64,000 nt of DNA. Origin: Ignavibacteriota bacterium. GTDB lineage: Bacteria > Bacteroidota > Ignavibacteria > Kapaibacteriales > UBA2268. The stretch is from assembly GCA_019637995.1 (NCBI GenBank), contig JAHBUQ010000003.1:124001-188000 (forward strand), written 5' to 3'. Position numbers and translations under genes: made by a program. Positions 1 to 9,401 of this stretch are shown in pieces. Every line of letters begins with the position of its first letter. Position 1 is the stretch's first letter. The notes beneath the pieces were generated by a model. That model had not been told where the DNA came from and did no database searches. It saw nothing but the letters and a program-made list of their open reading frames with translations.

Positions 1-308
1 TGCCAGTAAAGTTGTGGAACAGGCATAACAGAATAACTGACACGAAATGATATCTGTCCGGCATTATTATTTGGAATTGTCCATTTGTAACTGTTTTGAG
101 ATAAATTTTCTTCTATTAAAGTCCAGTCTTCATTATCGAAACGATAGAATAAATCTACGATTTCGTTTTCAGGGTTGTTCCAGATTATTTCAATTTCCTG
201 ACCGGGGAATATTTGGGTATCATTGGTTGGATACAAAATAGCAACATCCTGTGAAAGGATGCTGAGTGGAAAAAAAATACATAATATTAATGTAAAAAAA
301 TATTTCAA
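1..308 (-). CDS. Secreted protein with Kre9/Knh-like N-terminal module (partial, C-terminus off the left edge)
   Basis: The reading frame starts at a TTG (306-308), 13 bp after the stop of the upstream gene, and runs off the window. It encodes a hydrophobic signal peptide (LKYFFTLILCIFFPLSILSQ), then a beta-sandwich-like module: VAILYPTND, GQEIEIIWNN, VDLFYRFDNEDWTLI and SYKWTIPNN. The order 'I-x-Y-P, W-N, y-x-W-x-I-P' is typical of Kre9/Knh1-like domains found in secreted proteins of this lineage. An in-frame stop lies at 327-329, so no longer start exists; TTG is the only plausible initiator close to the signal peptide. It is probably the last or a middle gene of the minus-strand secreted cluster. 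Only about 102 residues are visible, so C-terminal sorting domains cannot be assessed. Confidence 0.7.
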   Translation of the reverse strand, partial: MKYFFTLILCIFFPLSILSQDVAILYPTNDTQIFPGQEIEIIWNNPENEIVDLFYRFDNEDWTLIEENLSQNSYKWTIPNNNAGQISFRVSYSVMPVPQLYW

Positions 309-321
309 ATTACAATCTATT

Positions 322-1650
322 TTATTTTATTAATTGCAGTTTCACATCTGCTCTTGATTCCTCAACACTAATATCATTTATAGGAAGTGCGGTGAATCTT
401 ATATTGTAGAATCCCTGCGATGACAATTCGGGTGCTCGGAAAATAAAGGAATAGGTACCTTTGCGTACTTCTACTCGATTCATTATACCGTGTTCAGTTA
501 TCAAGGGTTGCGTCCTTTTGCCTAACAAATCAGCTACATAAACAGACAAGTAAACATCATCATCTACTGTATATGTTATAGTAGTCTCATAGCTGAATAC
601 TTCAGGACTTGCCTCAGCAAAAGATATTACAGACCTCGGCACTGTCAGACAGTCAGTAGCAAGAAGTGAATCTACTACATTTCCGTCAGGACGTAAAAAC
701 GACCCGTAAAGTGCATAACAGTAATCTCCACCCCTGAATTCTAAATCATCAGGGTACATAGCATATCTTTGAGGTTTAGGATTATTAGAATCAACTATGA
801 ATTCAGGATTGAATTTGTCGCCAGGTCTCCAGGTACCAATTAAGCGATCAAATGTGATATCTTCATCTGTTCCCAAAAATGGAGTACGGACGCCTCTGTA
901 AACACTGTAGCCCAAAATATCATATTCCTGAACAGTCTGCCAGTAATATTGTGAATTTAGCTGTCCTAAATACTCTGCTCTGAAATAATCAAGTATAAAT
1001 TGACGGCGAATTGTATCATTAACAAATACATAGGTTATAGATGTTTCGTCTTCCATTGATATATTATCATCACCACCGTATAAAAGAGTATTTTGATTAA
1101 ATAATGAATCCTCTTCTATCTTAAATGCACATGCCTGATAATAATCATAAGGCTCTTTCCATCTCATTCTGTAATCAGGCAACTTTGGCTCTGTTGTAGA
1201 AACTACATAAGTACCGAGCAATACAGGTTTGTCCAATTCTACAGTTTCACAATTGTCAAAATTTTCAGGTCCAAGAATTGTTATCGTTACTCTGTCATCA
1301 TAAATTTGGAAATCAGTTCTGTAGCCATTTGTAGGTAGATTATTCCCCGGTGCTACATCCTGTCGCAGTTCTGTTCTTGTTTGGTTTATTCTGATATTTT
1401 CAGGTGAGATTTTAAAATCAAGGGTATCATCAAATGACAGAGTAAAAGTTCCATTGACAAATTTTATCCACTTTTCTGAATTACGCTCAATATACAAGTC
1501 AAATTCAAGCGTTTGTTTGTCCAAAAGTTTGGAATCATAAACTTTTATAAATGCAAGAGTATCCCGGACATCCTGGCTAAATGATACATTTGTAGCCAAT
1601 ATCGAAATTAATATAAATAAATATAATTTTATGTATGTGTTTTTCAGCAT
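322..1650 (-). CDS. Secreted protein with T9SS-like C-terminal region
   Basis: This 442-residue protein has a clear signal peptide (MLKNTYIKLYLFILISILATNVSFSQ). No catalytic family is recognised. Residues about 345-430 resemble the type A Por sorting domain: TTITYTVDDDVYLSVYVADL, LLGKR, GTYSFIFRAPELSSQGFYNI follow the family pattern 'x-T-x-I-x-Y-x-L..V-x-L-x-V-Y-D-x-x-G-(K/R)..G-x-Y'. A tail of about 20 residues follows it, which is unusual for a canonical CTD. It lies in a run of four secreted-protein genes on the same strand, 41 bp downstream of the dockerin-tailed gene. It is probably a cell-surface or secreted protein; the function is unknown. Confidence 0.75.
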   Translation of the reverse strand: MLKNTYIKLYLFILISILATNVSFSQDVRDTLAFIKVYDSKLLDKQTLEFDLYIERNSEKWIKFVNGTFTLSFDDTLDFKISPENIRINQTRTELRQDVAPGNNLPTNGYRTDFQIYDDRVTITILGPENFDNCETVELDKPVLLGTYVVSTTEPKLPDYRMRWKEPYDYYQACAFKIEEDSLFNQNTLLYGGDDNISMEDETSITYVFVNDTIRRQFILDYFRAEYLGQLNSQYYWQTVQEYDILGYSVYRGVRTPFLGTDEDITFDRLIGTWRPGDKFNPEFIVDSNNPKPQRYAMYPDDLEFRGGDYCYALYGSFLRPDGNVVDSLLATDCLTVPRSVISFAEASPEVFSYETTITYTVDDDVYLSVYVADLLGKRTQPLITEHGIMNRVEVRKGTYSFIFRAPELSSQGFYNIRFTALPINDISVEESRADVKLQLIK

Positions 1651-1691
1651 TTTTCTAAAATAAGATTAAAAAATCTAATTCCGGTTTGATT

Positions 1692-3791
1692 TTATTTTAA
1701 GCCGCGATTATTCCAGCTTATGTTAAAATCTTTTGTATTTATTATACCGCTCAGATTGAAGTCTGAATTCAAATATCCCTCGCGGGTAAATCCAAGGAAT
1801 GCACTGCGGTGTTCAAAATCACGTGTGTAGTTATTCAAAAAGTTCATTTGCCCTGACAAGCCCTGAGCGTCATCAGCAAGGAAGCCGCCCTTGAGAGCAA
1901 ATATTTTGTTACCATCGTAATCAACATATACTAATCTTAATGCTGCTGCCCCACCTTCGACTATACTCGGGTCGCTAAGGTTATAAACAAGCTCGCGGGT
2001 AGTATTGTTGATTTCAACAGGCTCTTCTGTTATTACTGCAGAGTGGTTTCTATGCCGAACCGCTACATGGAATCTGCCGCCTTGCGGTGCGATGCCATCA
2101 AGTGAATCTATCCGAATTTCAGGACTTCCGAATCGGTCAACAAATACACCATCATAACGAAGGTAGCCGGTTTTTATGAATGTCGGTGCCGCATTACGTT
2201 CTTTACGAAACTCTAATACTACTATGTCAACCACCGAGTCTGGAATTTGTGTAAGAAAATCCGGAGTTAGAGCTAAGTCAAGATTTGTTGGATATGCGGT
2301 TAAATCTGCCTGTGCAATTAAATCTCTGTCCCATAAATCGTGAGTCATAAATCCACGGCTACCTATTCTATAAGGTCCTTCGAGGTATAATGATGCCCGA
2401 AATGTATAAAAATATTTGGTGCTTCCGGGCATACCCAATGCAAATACACCAAAATTATTAAGTTCTTCTATCATACCGCTTGCCCAACCTGTTCCGAAAT
2501 CAACTTGAGGTTCTGTTGATTTTGGCTCTATGTCAAGCCATTGCTCGTTTATCCATCTCTGGAGTATTACTTCAGCAGGTACTAAATCATTGCTTTCGTC
2601 CTGTGTTTGATTTGGAAGATGGCGGAAGCCAAAACCAAAATTCATAGCTATGCCGTCTTCAATTTGTCTTCCTTGAGGATCTAAGCCCCACAAAACATAG
2701 GAACGGCGTACTTTTTCATCGCCGGCAGGTAGCTCATGAAATGTCAAAGGACGTATTGTGCTGACAAGGGAAGTTGCTCCGCCTTTGCTGATTTCTGTCG
2801 GGAAATATGCCCATGTGTATGGATTATTCAGCAGGATTGTATCAGCTGTCAGCAATGTATTTCTTCTGAAGTTTCCGTCTATTTCAGCAGATGGTCCACC
2901 TGTAAAATCAGGGTTTATCTCGCCCTGAAGTATCAATGTGTCATTTACTGCCGAGATATAGGCGCCGACTTCAAGAGAATCTACTACATATACATTGCGG
3001 TCTAAAGATAGCGACTGACTGACATTCACACGCATATTCTTAAGAGCAGTTTCGCTCTGAGGTATTTCGGCACCGGTTGTAAGGCTGCCATCGCCCAAAT
3101 AATGAACAGATATCCGGTTTTCAAGTATGGGCTCGTGTGCTATGCTGCCGCCTACGTGACGTACAATTAAACTTGAATCAAGAATTGTGAAATTATTATC
3201 TGTATTGTTGCGTAGTTCGCCTTCTTTAAGAGTGAGCTGCTCCTCGATTGTGAATCCACCGCCGCGAACATCTGCACCAAATTTATTCTCTACCCTGATG
3301 CGTGTATATGAGCCATTTCCAAGCAAATCCTGAGCTTTTTCTTCACCTGAAAGAACAAGGTCTTTACCATTGGTATATCTTGCTGTGTTGGTTACTGAGG
3401 ATTTAGCGTGTACTTCTTCTGATTTAAGTCCTATCCAGCGGGAAGTAAAGTTTGCCTGATTTTCTATTATAAGTGAATCTCTTACAACCATCGAGCGAAC
3501 AGCATCGCCGTCTTTTCTTTCATCTGAAATTAATTTCAGTGCATCATTTGCTATTACCAACTGGTTATAAACTATATTTGGTATCATCTGCTGAGAAGAA
3601 ATGCTTTTCTGCAAAAACTCAACTCTGCCACCAATTGTATCAGGAAGGGCTTTTGTCTGACCATTCTTAACCTTGATAGTACCCATATTGTTTATCTTAC
3701 CACCGGTATTATCAAGGGTATATTGCCCCAATAATGTAACTGGAAGTATAATAAAAATGATTAAAATTATATGTATTAAATTTTTTATCAT
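1692..3791 (-). CDS. Large secreted protein with dockerin-like C-terminal tail
   Basis: This 699-residue protein begins with a signal peptide (MIKNLIHIILIIFIILPVTLLGQ). The next residues (YTLDNTGGKINNMGTIKVKN) resemble the N-terminus of the neighbouring 715-residue protein (TGGATYN..GGVIKMK), so the two look like partial paralogues. The middle is beta-rich with many Asn/Thr/Ser residues. The last 25 residues (DFNLSGIINTKDFNISWNN) match a single calcium-loop dockerin motif, D-x-N-x-(S/D)-G-x-I-N-x-x-D. Residues about 525-600 contain a 'VLEFRKER..TGYLRYDG' module that often precedes such tails in surface proteins of this group. No catalytic motif is seen. It is an extracellular structural or adhesive protein by inference. 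Confidence 0.7.
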   Translation of the reverse strand: MIKNLIHIILIIFIILPVTLLGQYTLDNTGGKINNMGTIKVKNGQTKALPDTIGGRVEFLQKSISSQQMIPNIVYNQLVIANDALKLISDERKDGDAVRSMVVRDSLIIENQANFTSRWIGLKSEEVHAKSSVTNTARYTNGKDLVLSGEEKAQDLLGNGSYTRIRVENKFGADVRGGGFTIEEQLTLKEGELRNNTDNNFTILDSSLIVRHVGGSIAHEPILENRISVHYLGDGSLTTGAEIPQSETALKNMRVNVSQSLSLDRNVYVVDSLEVGAYISAVNDTLILQGEINPDFTGGPSAEIDGNFRRNTLLTADTILLNNPYTWAYFPTEISKGGATSLVSTIRPLTFHELPAGDEKVRRSYVLWGLDPQGRQIEDGIAMNFGFGFRHLPNQTQDESNDLVPAEVILQRWINEQWLDIEPKSTEPQVDFGTGWASGMIEELNNFGVFALGMPGSTKYFYTFRASLYLEGPYRIGSRGFMTHDLWDRDLIAQADLTAYPTNLDLALTPDFLTQIPDSVVDIVVLEFRKERNAAPTFIKTGYLRYDGVFVDRFGSPEIRIDSLDGIAPQGGRFHVAVRHRNHSAVITEEPVEINNTTRELVYNLSDPSIVEGGAAALRLVYVDYDGNKIFALKGGFLADDAQGLSGQMNFLNNYTRDFEHRSAFLGFTREGYLNSDFNLSGIINTKDFNISWNNRGLK

Positions 3792-3841
3792 ATTGCTTTA
3801 AGTATTTTTATTTATTCCTAAGTGTTAAAAAATAATTTTTT

Positions 3842-3876
3842 CTAAAAAATGGGGCATACGTTTATGAGTATGCCCC
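3842..3876 (-). terminator. Rho-independent terminator after the beta-helix-like secreted protein
   Basis: A perfect 9-bp stem GGGGCATAC/GTATGCCCC (3851-3859 with 3868-3876) with an 8-nt loop is followed on the minus strand by a run of six T (3844-3849). It lies 21 bp downstream of the stop at 3898, so it should separate that gene from the next secreted-protein gene. Confidence 0.85.
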
Positions 3877-3897
3877 TTTTAAAATTAAACCAAATGA

Positions 3898-6045
3898 TTA
3901 TTCACCGATTTCGATGATACCTTGGTTATTAATAGCACCTTCGTTTTGAATTTGTGCTGTACCAAGAACTGCAGGGTTAGCGCCAAAACTTGTTAACCAA
4001 AGACCATTAACATTAGTTTTAACAACCAAATTTTTAGCTCTTGTGAAAAGGTCACCAACAACTGTAGTATTTGTATTTACGTTAGTAAATGCAGTACCTG
4101 TAGCTTTTGTTTTGTGTATGTAAGCAGCAGTGTTATCTTCATTACCAATGATAAGTGAAGCATTAGCAAAATTACCTATTCTAATAGTATTTGCAGCAGG
4201 ATTTGAACCATAATCATCAAATTCAGCTCTTGTGTTTAATGTTGGAGTATTATCCGCACCACCTGTAGTACCGGCAAATGGACCGTCAATACCTACATAA
4301 ATAAGATTACGAACTTCAATGTTATCATCTTCATCAGGAATTCTGCCTTCATCCCATACATTTGGATTAGACCAACGACCATCTAAGATAGAGTACATAG
4401 TGTTGTTTGCACGTAATACAAGGTCATGCCCTGAAGTAAATTCTCTTTCGATAATTTCGTCAACAGAATTTGTACCATCAATGATACCGGCTAAAGATAA
4501 TAAACCGAAGTTACCACCAGAAGCATTTGTTCTTGTATAACCAGTACCGGCAACTTTTTCTACATCAGTAGTAGCAGCACCATCAGCTTCGAAGAATTTC
4601 AGATCGCCTTCTGTCAAGCCGGCTGCAAAAGTTCCGGGAACTTCTGCTTCAAGGTAAGCAACTTGAAGAACATATTCAATACTACCAATACCACCACCAT
4701 AAGAAGGAATAATTCTTCTGTTGATATCAGTATTTGCAATGTAATTAATTGGATTAGTTCCACCATCAATATTTAGCTGATAATATCCAGCAGCATCAGG
4801 ACCAAAACCGGCATCTCCTGCAAAAGTCAAAAGTGTTCCGCTGTTATTAAATGTATAAGGACCGACTGCAGCAGTAGTAAACTGACGTCTGAAAGCACCT
4901 TCTACTTCTACTAAACCGGTATAATTAGCAAGGCTTGTTTCGTTTAACATATTTACATAGCCGCTGTTAGTTAACATATCTAAGTTACCATCAGCAAGTG
5001 AAAAGTTACCGCAAATTTCAATATTATTACCATATCCGGCAGTACCACCACGTTTGCTACCATCAGATAAATTCAAAATACCATAAGGATTTGAAGTAAT
5101 TGTCGGTAAAATCAACTGATTAGCAGCAGTACCATTATAAGTTACAACTGAAGTACATTCGAAATCAATGTTTGTACCGTCACCACCATTTGTAAAGTTA
5201 CCTGTGATGAATAATTCTTCGCCGGCATCAAGGTCAACAATTGAAGTATTTCCTGCTAAAGCCAGTGTTGAAGAAGCACCAATGATGATATCACCGACAC
5301 CACCATTAAGAATACCACCATTGTTGACAAACACATTACCGTCGAATGTAATGTCACCTGTTCCAATTTGGAAGTTACCACCACTATTAACATTTACTAC
5401 TCCGTCCAAAGTAGATGTTGCACCTGAGTTAAGTGTACCGTCAACTGCTAAAGGACCGGTTGGCAAAGTAATTGTACCATCAACTGTAGTTGTTCCAACA
5501 GGAATAGTATGGTTGGTGCCATCAAGAGCAAGATTGTTGTAAGAGTCATCGCCGGTAACTGGGAATGTAGTTTGACCATCACCAATATAGTTAAATGTAC
5601 CCTGGAAGTCATTGACAGTAGCAAGCTGACCAACAGTGATAAAGAACGGATAAGTAGCGAAATCACCATATCCGGTCAATAAATCAGCAGGGTCACACGC
5701 TTCACCAACAATATAAACACCATCAGCAATAGTTTTATTTGCAGCACCGGAAAGCATCATTTTTTCGTAATAAAGGCCTTGAGCAGTTTGTGTAGCTGAA
5801 GTAGCTGCCCATTCTACAATACCTTCAATAGCGTTAGCAGGTGCAGTAATACCAAGAGTGTTACCGCCATTGTTAACAAACTGACCGGAAGTAGCTTTCA
5901 TTTTGATAACACCGCCGCAGGTAGCGTTATAAGTCGCTCCTCCGGTTTCCATAATAAAATTCTGCGACATAGCATCGCTAAAAGGAAGCAGAGCAAGTAC
6001 TGAAAGTACAAGTAAAGTTCTGCCTAGTTTCGTAAAACTTTTCAT
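3898..6045 (-). CDS. Secreted beta-helix/G8-like surface protein
   Basis: This 715-residue secreted protein is rich in Gly, Asn, Thr and Ala with many short beta-strand repeats (GTITLPTGPLAVDGTLNSG, VNVNSGGNFQIGTGDITFDG, VFVNNGGILNGGVGDIIIG). This is the pattern of a right-handed beta-helix or adhesin-like passenger. Near residue 545, YSILDGRWSNPNVWDEGRIP resembles the start of G8-type modules in surface proteins. I chose the ATG at 6045 because it follows a GGAG ribosome site by 6 nt and opens directly into a signal peptide (MKSFTKLGRTLLVLSVLALL); the frame stays open 29 codons upstream but that segment is not signal-like. A canonical T9SS domain is not evident; the protein ends in INNQGIIEIGE. 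Confidence 0.75.
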   Translation of the reverse strand: MKSFTKLGRTLLVLSVLALLPFSDAMSQNFIMETGGATYNATCGGVIKMKATSGQFVNNGGNTLGITAPANAIEGIVEWAATSATQTAQGLYYEKMMLSGAANKTIADGVYIVGEACDPADLLTGYGDFATYPFFITVGQLATVNDFQGTFNYIGDGQTTFPVTGDDSYNNLALDGTNHTIPVGTTTVDGTITLPTGPLAVDGTLNSGATSTLDGVVNVNSGGNFQIGTGDITFDGNVFVNNGGILNGGVGDIIIGASSTLALAGNTSIVDLDAGEELFITGNFTNGGDGTNIDFECTSVVTYNGTAANQLILPTITSNPYGILNLSDGSKRGGTAGYGNNIEICGNFSLADGNLDMLTNSGYVNMLNETSLANYTGLVEVEGAFRRQFTTAAVGPYTFNNSGTLLTFAGDAGFGPDAAGYYQLNIDGGTNPINYIANTDINRRIIPSYGGGIGSIEYVLQVAYLEAEVPGTFAAGLTEGDLKFFEADGAATTDVEKVAGTGYTRTNASGGNFGLLSLAGIIDGTNSVDEIIEREFTSGHDLVLRANNTMYSILDGRWSNPNVWDEGRIPDEDDNIEVRNLIYVGIDGPFAGTTGGADNTPTLNTRAEFDDYGSNPAANTIRIGNFANASLIIGNEDNTAAYIHKTKATGTAFTNVNTNTTVVGDLFTRAKNLVVKTNVNGLWLTSFGANPAVLGTAQIQNEGAINNQGIIEIGE

Positions 6046-6487
6046 AACATCTCCAAAATATAGAATAAAATTATTTAGTAACATTTTCATATTTAAAATA
6101 TATTTAACAAATTTACTTTTATCACAGTACAAAAATATGATATATGAATCAATAAGAATTTAAGTAAAATTACTGAATTTTAAGCCTGCACTTAAATTCG
6201 ATGCATAATTCAGAGAAAAAACCATTTATATAGCACATTTTTAAAATTGCAAGTAATAAATGTATAGTAGTAAATACCGTGCCAATATTGTAAACACTTT
6301 TAAAAATAACAAAATAAGTCAATATTTTGCAATAAATATAGAGAAAGTTAAATAATGAAGAAACAGCAGGTATTAGGTTAAGCGAATATTAATTTTATAT
6401 GAATCCGATTTTTTTTATTAAAACGTTACAATAATTATATTGGTGATAGTCTAAATATATATTTAATTAACTAAAGGAAAAAAACAA
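6046..6487. other. Intergenic region between divergent genes
   Basis: These 442 bp are very AT-rich and separate the secreted-protein cluster from the plus-strand accessory operon. I see no open frame with coding character, RNA gene or strong hairpin on either strand. It must contain the divergent promoters. An AAAGGA site 10 nt before the ATG at 6488 is a reasonable ribosome binding site for the plus-strand operon. Confidence 0.6.
6108..6115 (-). promoter_or_regulatory. Candidate -7 element (TAnnTTTG type)
   Basis: TAAATTTG lies 63 nt upstream of the ATG at 6045 and matches the Bacteroidota -7 consensus TAnnTTTG. A TTTG lies only 14 nt further upstream, shorter than the usual spacing, so the assignment is weak. 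Confidence 0.25.
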
Positions 6488-6910
6488 ATGTCAAATATGC
6501 TAACTAAAGAACAAGCCTTCGAAATCATAACACCATTCTATAATCTGTTCTGTTCAGACAGAAGAGATTGGGATTTGGGCTTCGGAGTATTGGATGATGA
6601 TTGGAAATCATACTATACCAACGACAAATACAGGACAAAATCCGATACACGCCCTTATATCGCCGGACTTTTCGAGATAGTACCTGATATAAACGTTGAA
6701 ATACTTGACTTTTTCGTATCAGGCGACCAAGTCGCAGTAAGGAGTGAACTTTCCGGTACACCGAACACAGACTTTATGGTGCCACACAGCGGACGCAAAT
6801 TCAGTATAATGACAATTGACATACACAAGATATCCAACGGAAAAATCGTAGAGCTCCGCCATCTCGAAGATTGGGGGACAGCAATAAGACAACTCAGCGG
6901 ACAAGAATAA
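6488..6910 (+). CDS. SnoaL-like/NTF2-fold protein
   Basis: This 140-residue soluble protein has no signal peptide. The pattern TKEQAFEIITPFYNLFCS at the start, 'PDINVEILDFFVSGDQVAVR' in the middle and 'HSGRKFSIMTIDIHKISNGK' then 'IVELRHLEDW' near the end is that of SnoaL-like proteins (NTF2 superfamily, cone-shaped fold). These include polyketide cyclases, ester cyclases and many uncharacterised small-ligand proteins. It is the first gene of a plus-strand operon and lies 30 bp before a DJ-1/PfpI gene. Its substrate is unknown; the family call is firm but the function is not. Confidence 0.8.
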   Translation: MSNMLTKEQAFEIITPFYNLFCSDRRDWDLGFGVLDDDWKSYYTNDKYRTKSDTRPYIAGLFEIVPDINVEILDFFVSGDQVAVRSELSGTPNTDFMVPHSGRKFSIMTIDIHKISNGKIVELRHLEDWGTAIRQLSGQE

Positions 6911-6940
6911 TTAATTTTAATAATAAATGAGGATTTATAA

Positions 6941-7696
6941 ATGGGCAAGAAAATTTTAGTAGTTGCATCGAACTATGGTGTTTGGGCAGAAGAGCTTCAA
7001 GCTCCTTGGGATGCATTAAAGAAAGCCGGTCATGAGCTTACATTGACCACATTCCTTGGTAAAACACCATTGCCGGGAAAAATCAGTATGGATCCTGAAT
7101 TTGTGGACCCAATGCAGAAAATCAAGATGAATCCCCCCGAGCTTTTGGCACGTGTTAATGAAATTCTGGATACCGGCGAATGGGACAATCCTGTAAAAAT
7201 GTCAGATGCAGATATGGATGAATATGATGCATTGGTAATAGTCGGCGGAGCCGGCTCAGCACTTGATGTGGCAGGCAATATGATGGTTCATAATTTAGTC
7301 CTTCAAGCGTACAAATCTGGCAAAATTATAGGTGCGTTGTGCTATGCAGTTGCGGCATTATCATTTACCCGCGACCCTGATAACAATATGAAAAGTGTTA
7401 TCTATGGCAAACAAGTAACGGCTCATCCCCACGCTTGGGATTTTGTAGGTGATTTAGGCTATGATGTAGTCCGTGCAACAGAAGACAATCCTGATATAAA
7501 AATGAAAACAAGCGGTTTTGTATTTCCACTTCAATATATGGTCGAAGATGCAGTCGGACCAAACGGCAAAGTACACTCAGACCCTACAACAAGCAGAGAA
7601 AAACCAAGTGTTGTATGGGATGCTCCATTTGTAACAGGTCTTTCAGTTGAATCCGCAGTGGCATTCGGCGACAAATTAGTAGAAGTATTAGCATAA
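6941..7696 (+). CDS. DJ-1/PfpI family protein, copy 1
   Basis: This 251-residue cytosolic protein has the class I glutamine-amidotransferase-like fold. KKILVVASNYGVWAEELQAP carries the conserved Glu of the first loop. VIVGGAGSALDV and the nucleophile elbow GALCYAVAAL put the reactive Cys at residue 134. The residue after the Cys is Tyr rather than the His of Hsp31/PfpI enzymes. Family members act as glyoxalase III/deglycases, chaperones, proteases or hydratases. The C-terminal stretch 'VGPNGKVHSDP..KPSVVWDAPFVTGLS' is shared with the 276-residue protein two genes downstream, so the two form one subfamily. It is followed after 13 bp by an MBL-fold hydrolase, which suggests co-translation. The specific reaction is unknown. 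Confidence 0.85.
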   Translation: MGKKILVVASNYGVWAEELQAPWDALKKAGHELTLTTFLGKTPLPGKISMDPEFVDPMQKIKMNPPELLARVNEILDTGEWDNPVKMSDADMDEYDALVIVGGAGSALDVAGNMMVHNLVLQAYKSGKIIGALCYAVAALSFTRDPDNNMKSVIYGKQVTAHPHAWDFVGDLGYDVVRATEDNPDIKMKTSGFVFPLQYMVEDAVGPNGKVHSDPTTSREKPSVVWDAPFVTGLSVESAVAFGDKLVEVLA

Positions 7697-7709
7697 AGGA
7701 AATAATCAA

Positions 7710-8534
7710 ATGGAAAACCAACTACCTGCTCCAGAAATCAAAGTATCATTCGAAAATGAACATTTAAAGATTCATACATTCATTTCACCGGAGTATTTTT
7801 TAGCAGATGCAACACATATAATCGAAACTCAAAGCAGTTTGATAATAATTGACGGTCAGTTTGTAGTGCCTTATGCAATGCAGTTCAGAGCTTATGCCGA
7901 TAGCCTTGGCAAGCCGATATCAAGAATTTATTTATCGCATGACCATCCCGACCACTTTTTTGGTCTTGGAGCTGCATTTGGCGATATCCCCGGTTACGCA
8001 CTTCCGGAAACAATAGAATTTTTAAAAAACAACGGCGAAGCAATACGTGTTGACAGAGAGGCAGTTTTCGGTGATTTTGTACCAAAGCAGCTTGCTATTC
8101 CTCAGAATGTTGTCGAAACCGGTGAGGAAATTATTGATGGCATTAAATTTGAATTTGTAAAGCATTTGCATACAGAAACCGAATTCCATTTATCAGTAAA
8201 ACTGCCCGATGCAAAAGTATATATTTTGCAGGATTTAATTTATAGCGGCTCTCATATATATTTGACTTCAGATTTTGATAACTGGATAAATGCCCTTAAG
8301 GATATTTACAATTCGGACTATGAATTATTCCTTGCCGGCCACGGGCAACCATGCGGAAAAGATGAAATCAAAGAGAATTATGAATATTTGAGCTATGCAA
8401 AAGAACTTTTTACAGGCGGCTCATCAAAAGAAGAGCTCAAAAATGCACTTTTATCAAAATATCCAAATCGCCAAGGATCTGCAATAATTGACATATATTT
8501 GCCAAGACTTTTCGGTGAAACTGATTCTGAGTAA
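7710..8534 (+). CDS. Metallo-beta-lactamase-fold hydrolase
   Basis: This 274-residue protein carries the MBL metal motif HDHPDH at residues 77-82 (H77, H79, D81, H82). A further His lies in HLHTETEFHLS, an Asp in ILQDLIYSG and a His in LAGHGQP, giving a full dinuclear site. No signal peptide is seen, so it is cytosolic. MBL hydrolases include glyoxalase II, lactonases, sulfatases and alkylhydrolases. Residues about 10-60 (LADATHIIETQSSLIIIDGQ) form the usual first beta-sheet. Its place between two DJ-1/PfpI genes (13 and 23 bp away) makes a role on a thioester, lactone or aldehyde-derived product plausible, but that is inference. Confidence 0.85.
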   Translation: MENQLPAPEIKVSFENEHLKIHTFISPEYFLADATHIIETQSSLIIIDGQFVVPYAMQFRAYADSLGKPISRIYLSHDHPDHFFGLGAAFGDIPGYALPETIEFLKNNGEAIRVDREAVFGDFVPKQLAIPQNVVETGEEIIDGIKFEFVKHLHTETEFHLSVKLPDAKVYILQDLIYSGSHIYLTSDFDNWINALKDIYNSDYELFLAGHGQPCGKDEIKENYEYLSYAKELFTGGSSKEELKNALLSKYPNRQGSAIIDIYLPRLFGETDSE

Positions 8535-8557
8535 TTAATAAATTTCGGAGAAAACAA

Positions 8558-9388
8558 ATGAAAAAGATTTTGATAGCGGTATCTGAACATGGCTTCTGGA
8601 TTGAAGAATTACTTCTACCTATAGACCATTTCAACAAAGCCGGTTACACTTATGATATAATCACACCGACGGGTGCACTTCCCTTCCCTGACGGAGCAAG
8701 TCTTGACGACACATATAAAGATCCTCCTCTGGGTCGCTGTGTTACAAGCCCTGAGCTTGCTGAGAGAGGAAAAAACATCAATTGGGAAGAATTCTTTGCA
8801 GGAAGACTTTCTCTTAAAGATTGGTTTCCTGTTCGTCCATATTTAAGTGCTGATAATTATGTCGGCAGCTTAGAAAAATACTACGGAGCAAGGTCACAGG
8901 CTTGGGAAAAAATCAGCGAGTACGACGGTTTACTTTTAGTCGGTGGCAGCGGACCAATTGTTGATATGGTCAATAATCAGCGTCTTCACGATTTGATTCT
9001 CGGTTTTTATTATGCCGACAAATTAATCGGTGCTGAGTGCTATACTGTAACCTGCCTTGCTTTTGCACGCGAACTTGACACACGTCAAAGTATTCTTCGC
9101 GGTAAGCATTGCACAGGTCACACTATGGAATATGACTACACTGAAGGCTGGTCATTAATGGCAAACGGAGATTATTTGAATTTCGGTGCACCACCATTTT
9201 CTCTGGAATACATACTAAGGGATACAGTTGGTCCTGAAGGTCAGTTCCATGGCAATGTCGGAAGAAGAACATCTGTGATTCTGGATTATCCATTCCTCAC
9301 GAGCCGCTCTGTTGCATCATCTGACCTTTGCGGTGAAGTATTTGTAAAATGTCTGTCAGAAGGCATCAAAAAATACGGTTGGAAGTAG
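8558..9388 (+). CDS. DJ-1/PfpI family protein, copy 2
   Basis: This 276-residue paralogue of the product of 6941-7696 has the same order of motifs. The N-terminal strand plus Glu loop is ILIAVSEHGFWIEELLLPID, the glycine loop LLLVGGSGPIVDMVNN, and the nucleophile elbow GAECYTVTCLAF places the predicted reactive Cys at residue 161, again followed by Tyr. An insertion of about 30 residues (EEFFAGRLSLKDWFPVRPYL) distinguishes it from copy 1. The C-terminal DTVGPEGQFHGN and TSVILDYPFLTSRSV segments are shared. A GGAG site lies 8 nt before the ATG. Cytosolic; substrate unknown. It closes the first half of the operon. Confidence 0.85.
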   Translation: MKKILIAVSEHGFWIEELLLPIDHFNKAGYTYDIITPTGALPFPDGASLDDTYKDPPLGRCVTSPELAERGKNINWEEFFAGRLSLKDWFPVRPYLSADNYVGSLEKYYGARSQAWEKISEYDGLLLVGGSGPIVDMVNNQRLHDLILGFYYADKLIGAECYTVTCLAFARELDTRQSILRGKHCTGHTMEYDYTEGWSLMANGDYLNFGAPPFSLEYILRDTVGPEGQFHGNVGRRTSVILDYPFLTSRSVASSDLCGEVFVKCLSEGIKKYGWK

Positions 9389-9401
9389 TAAACTGATTTT
9401 T

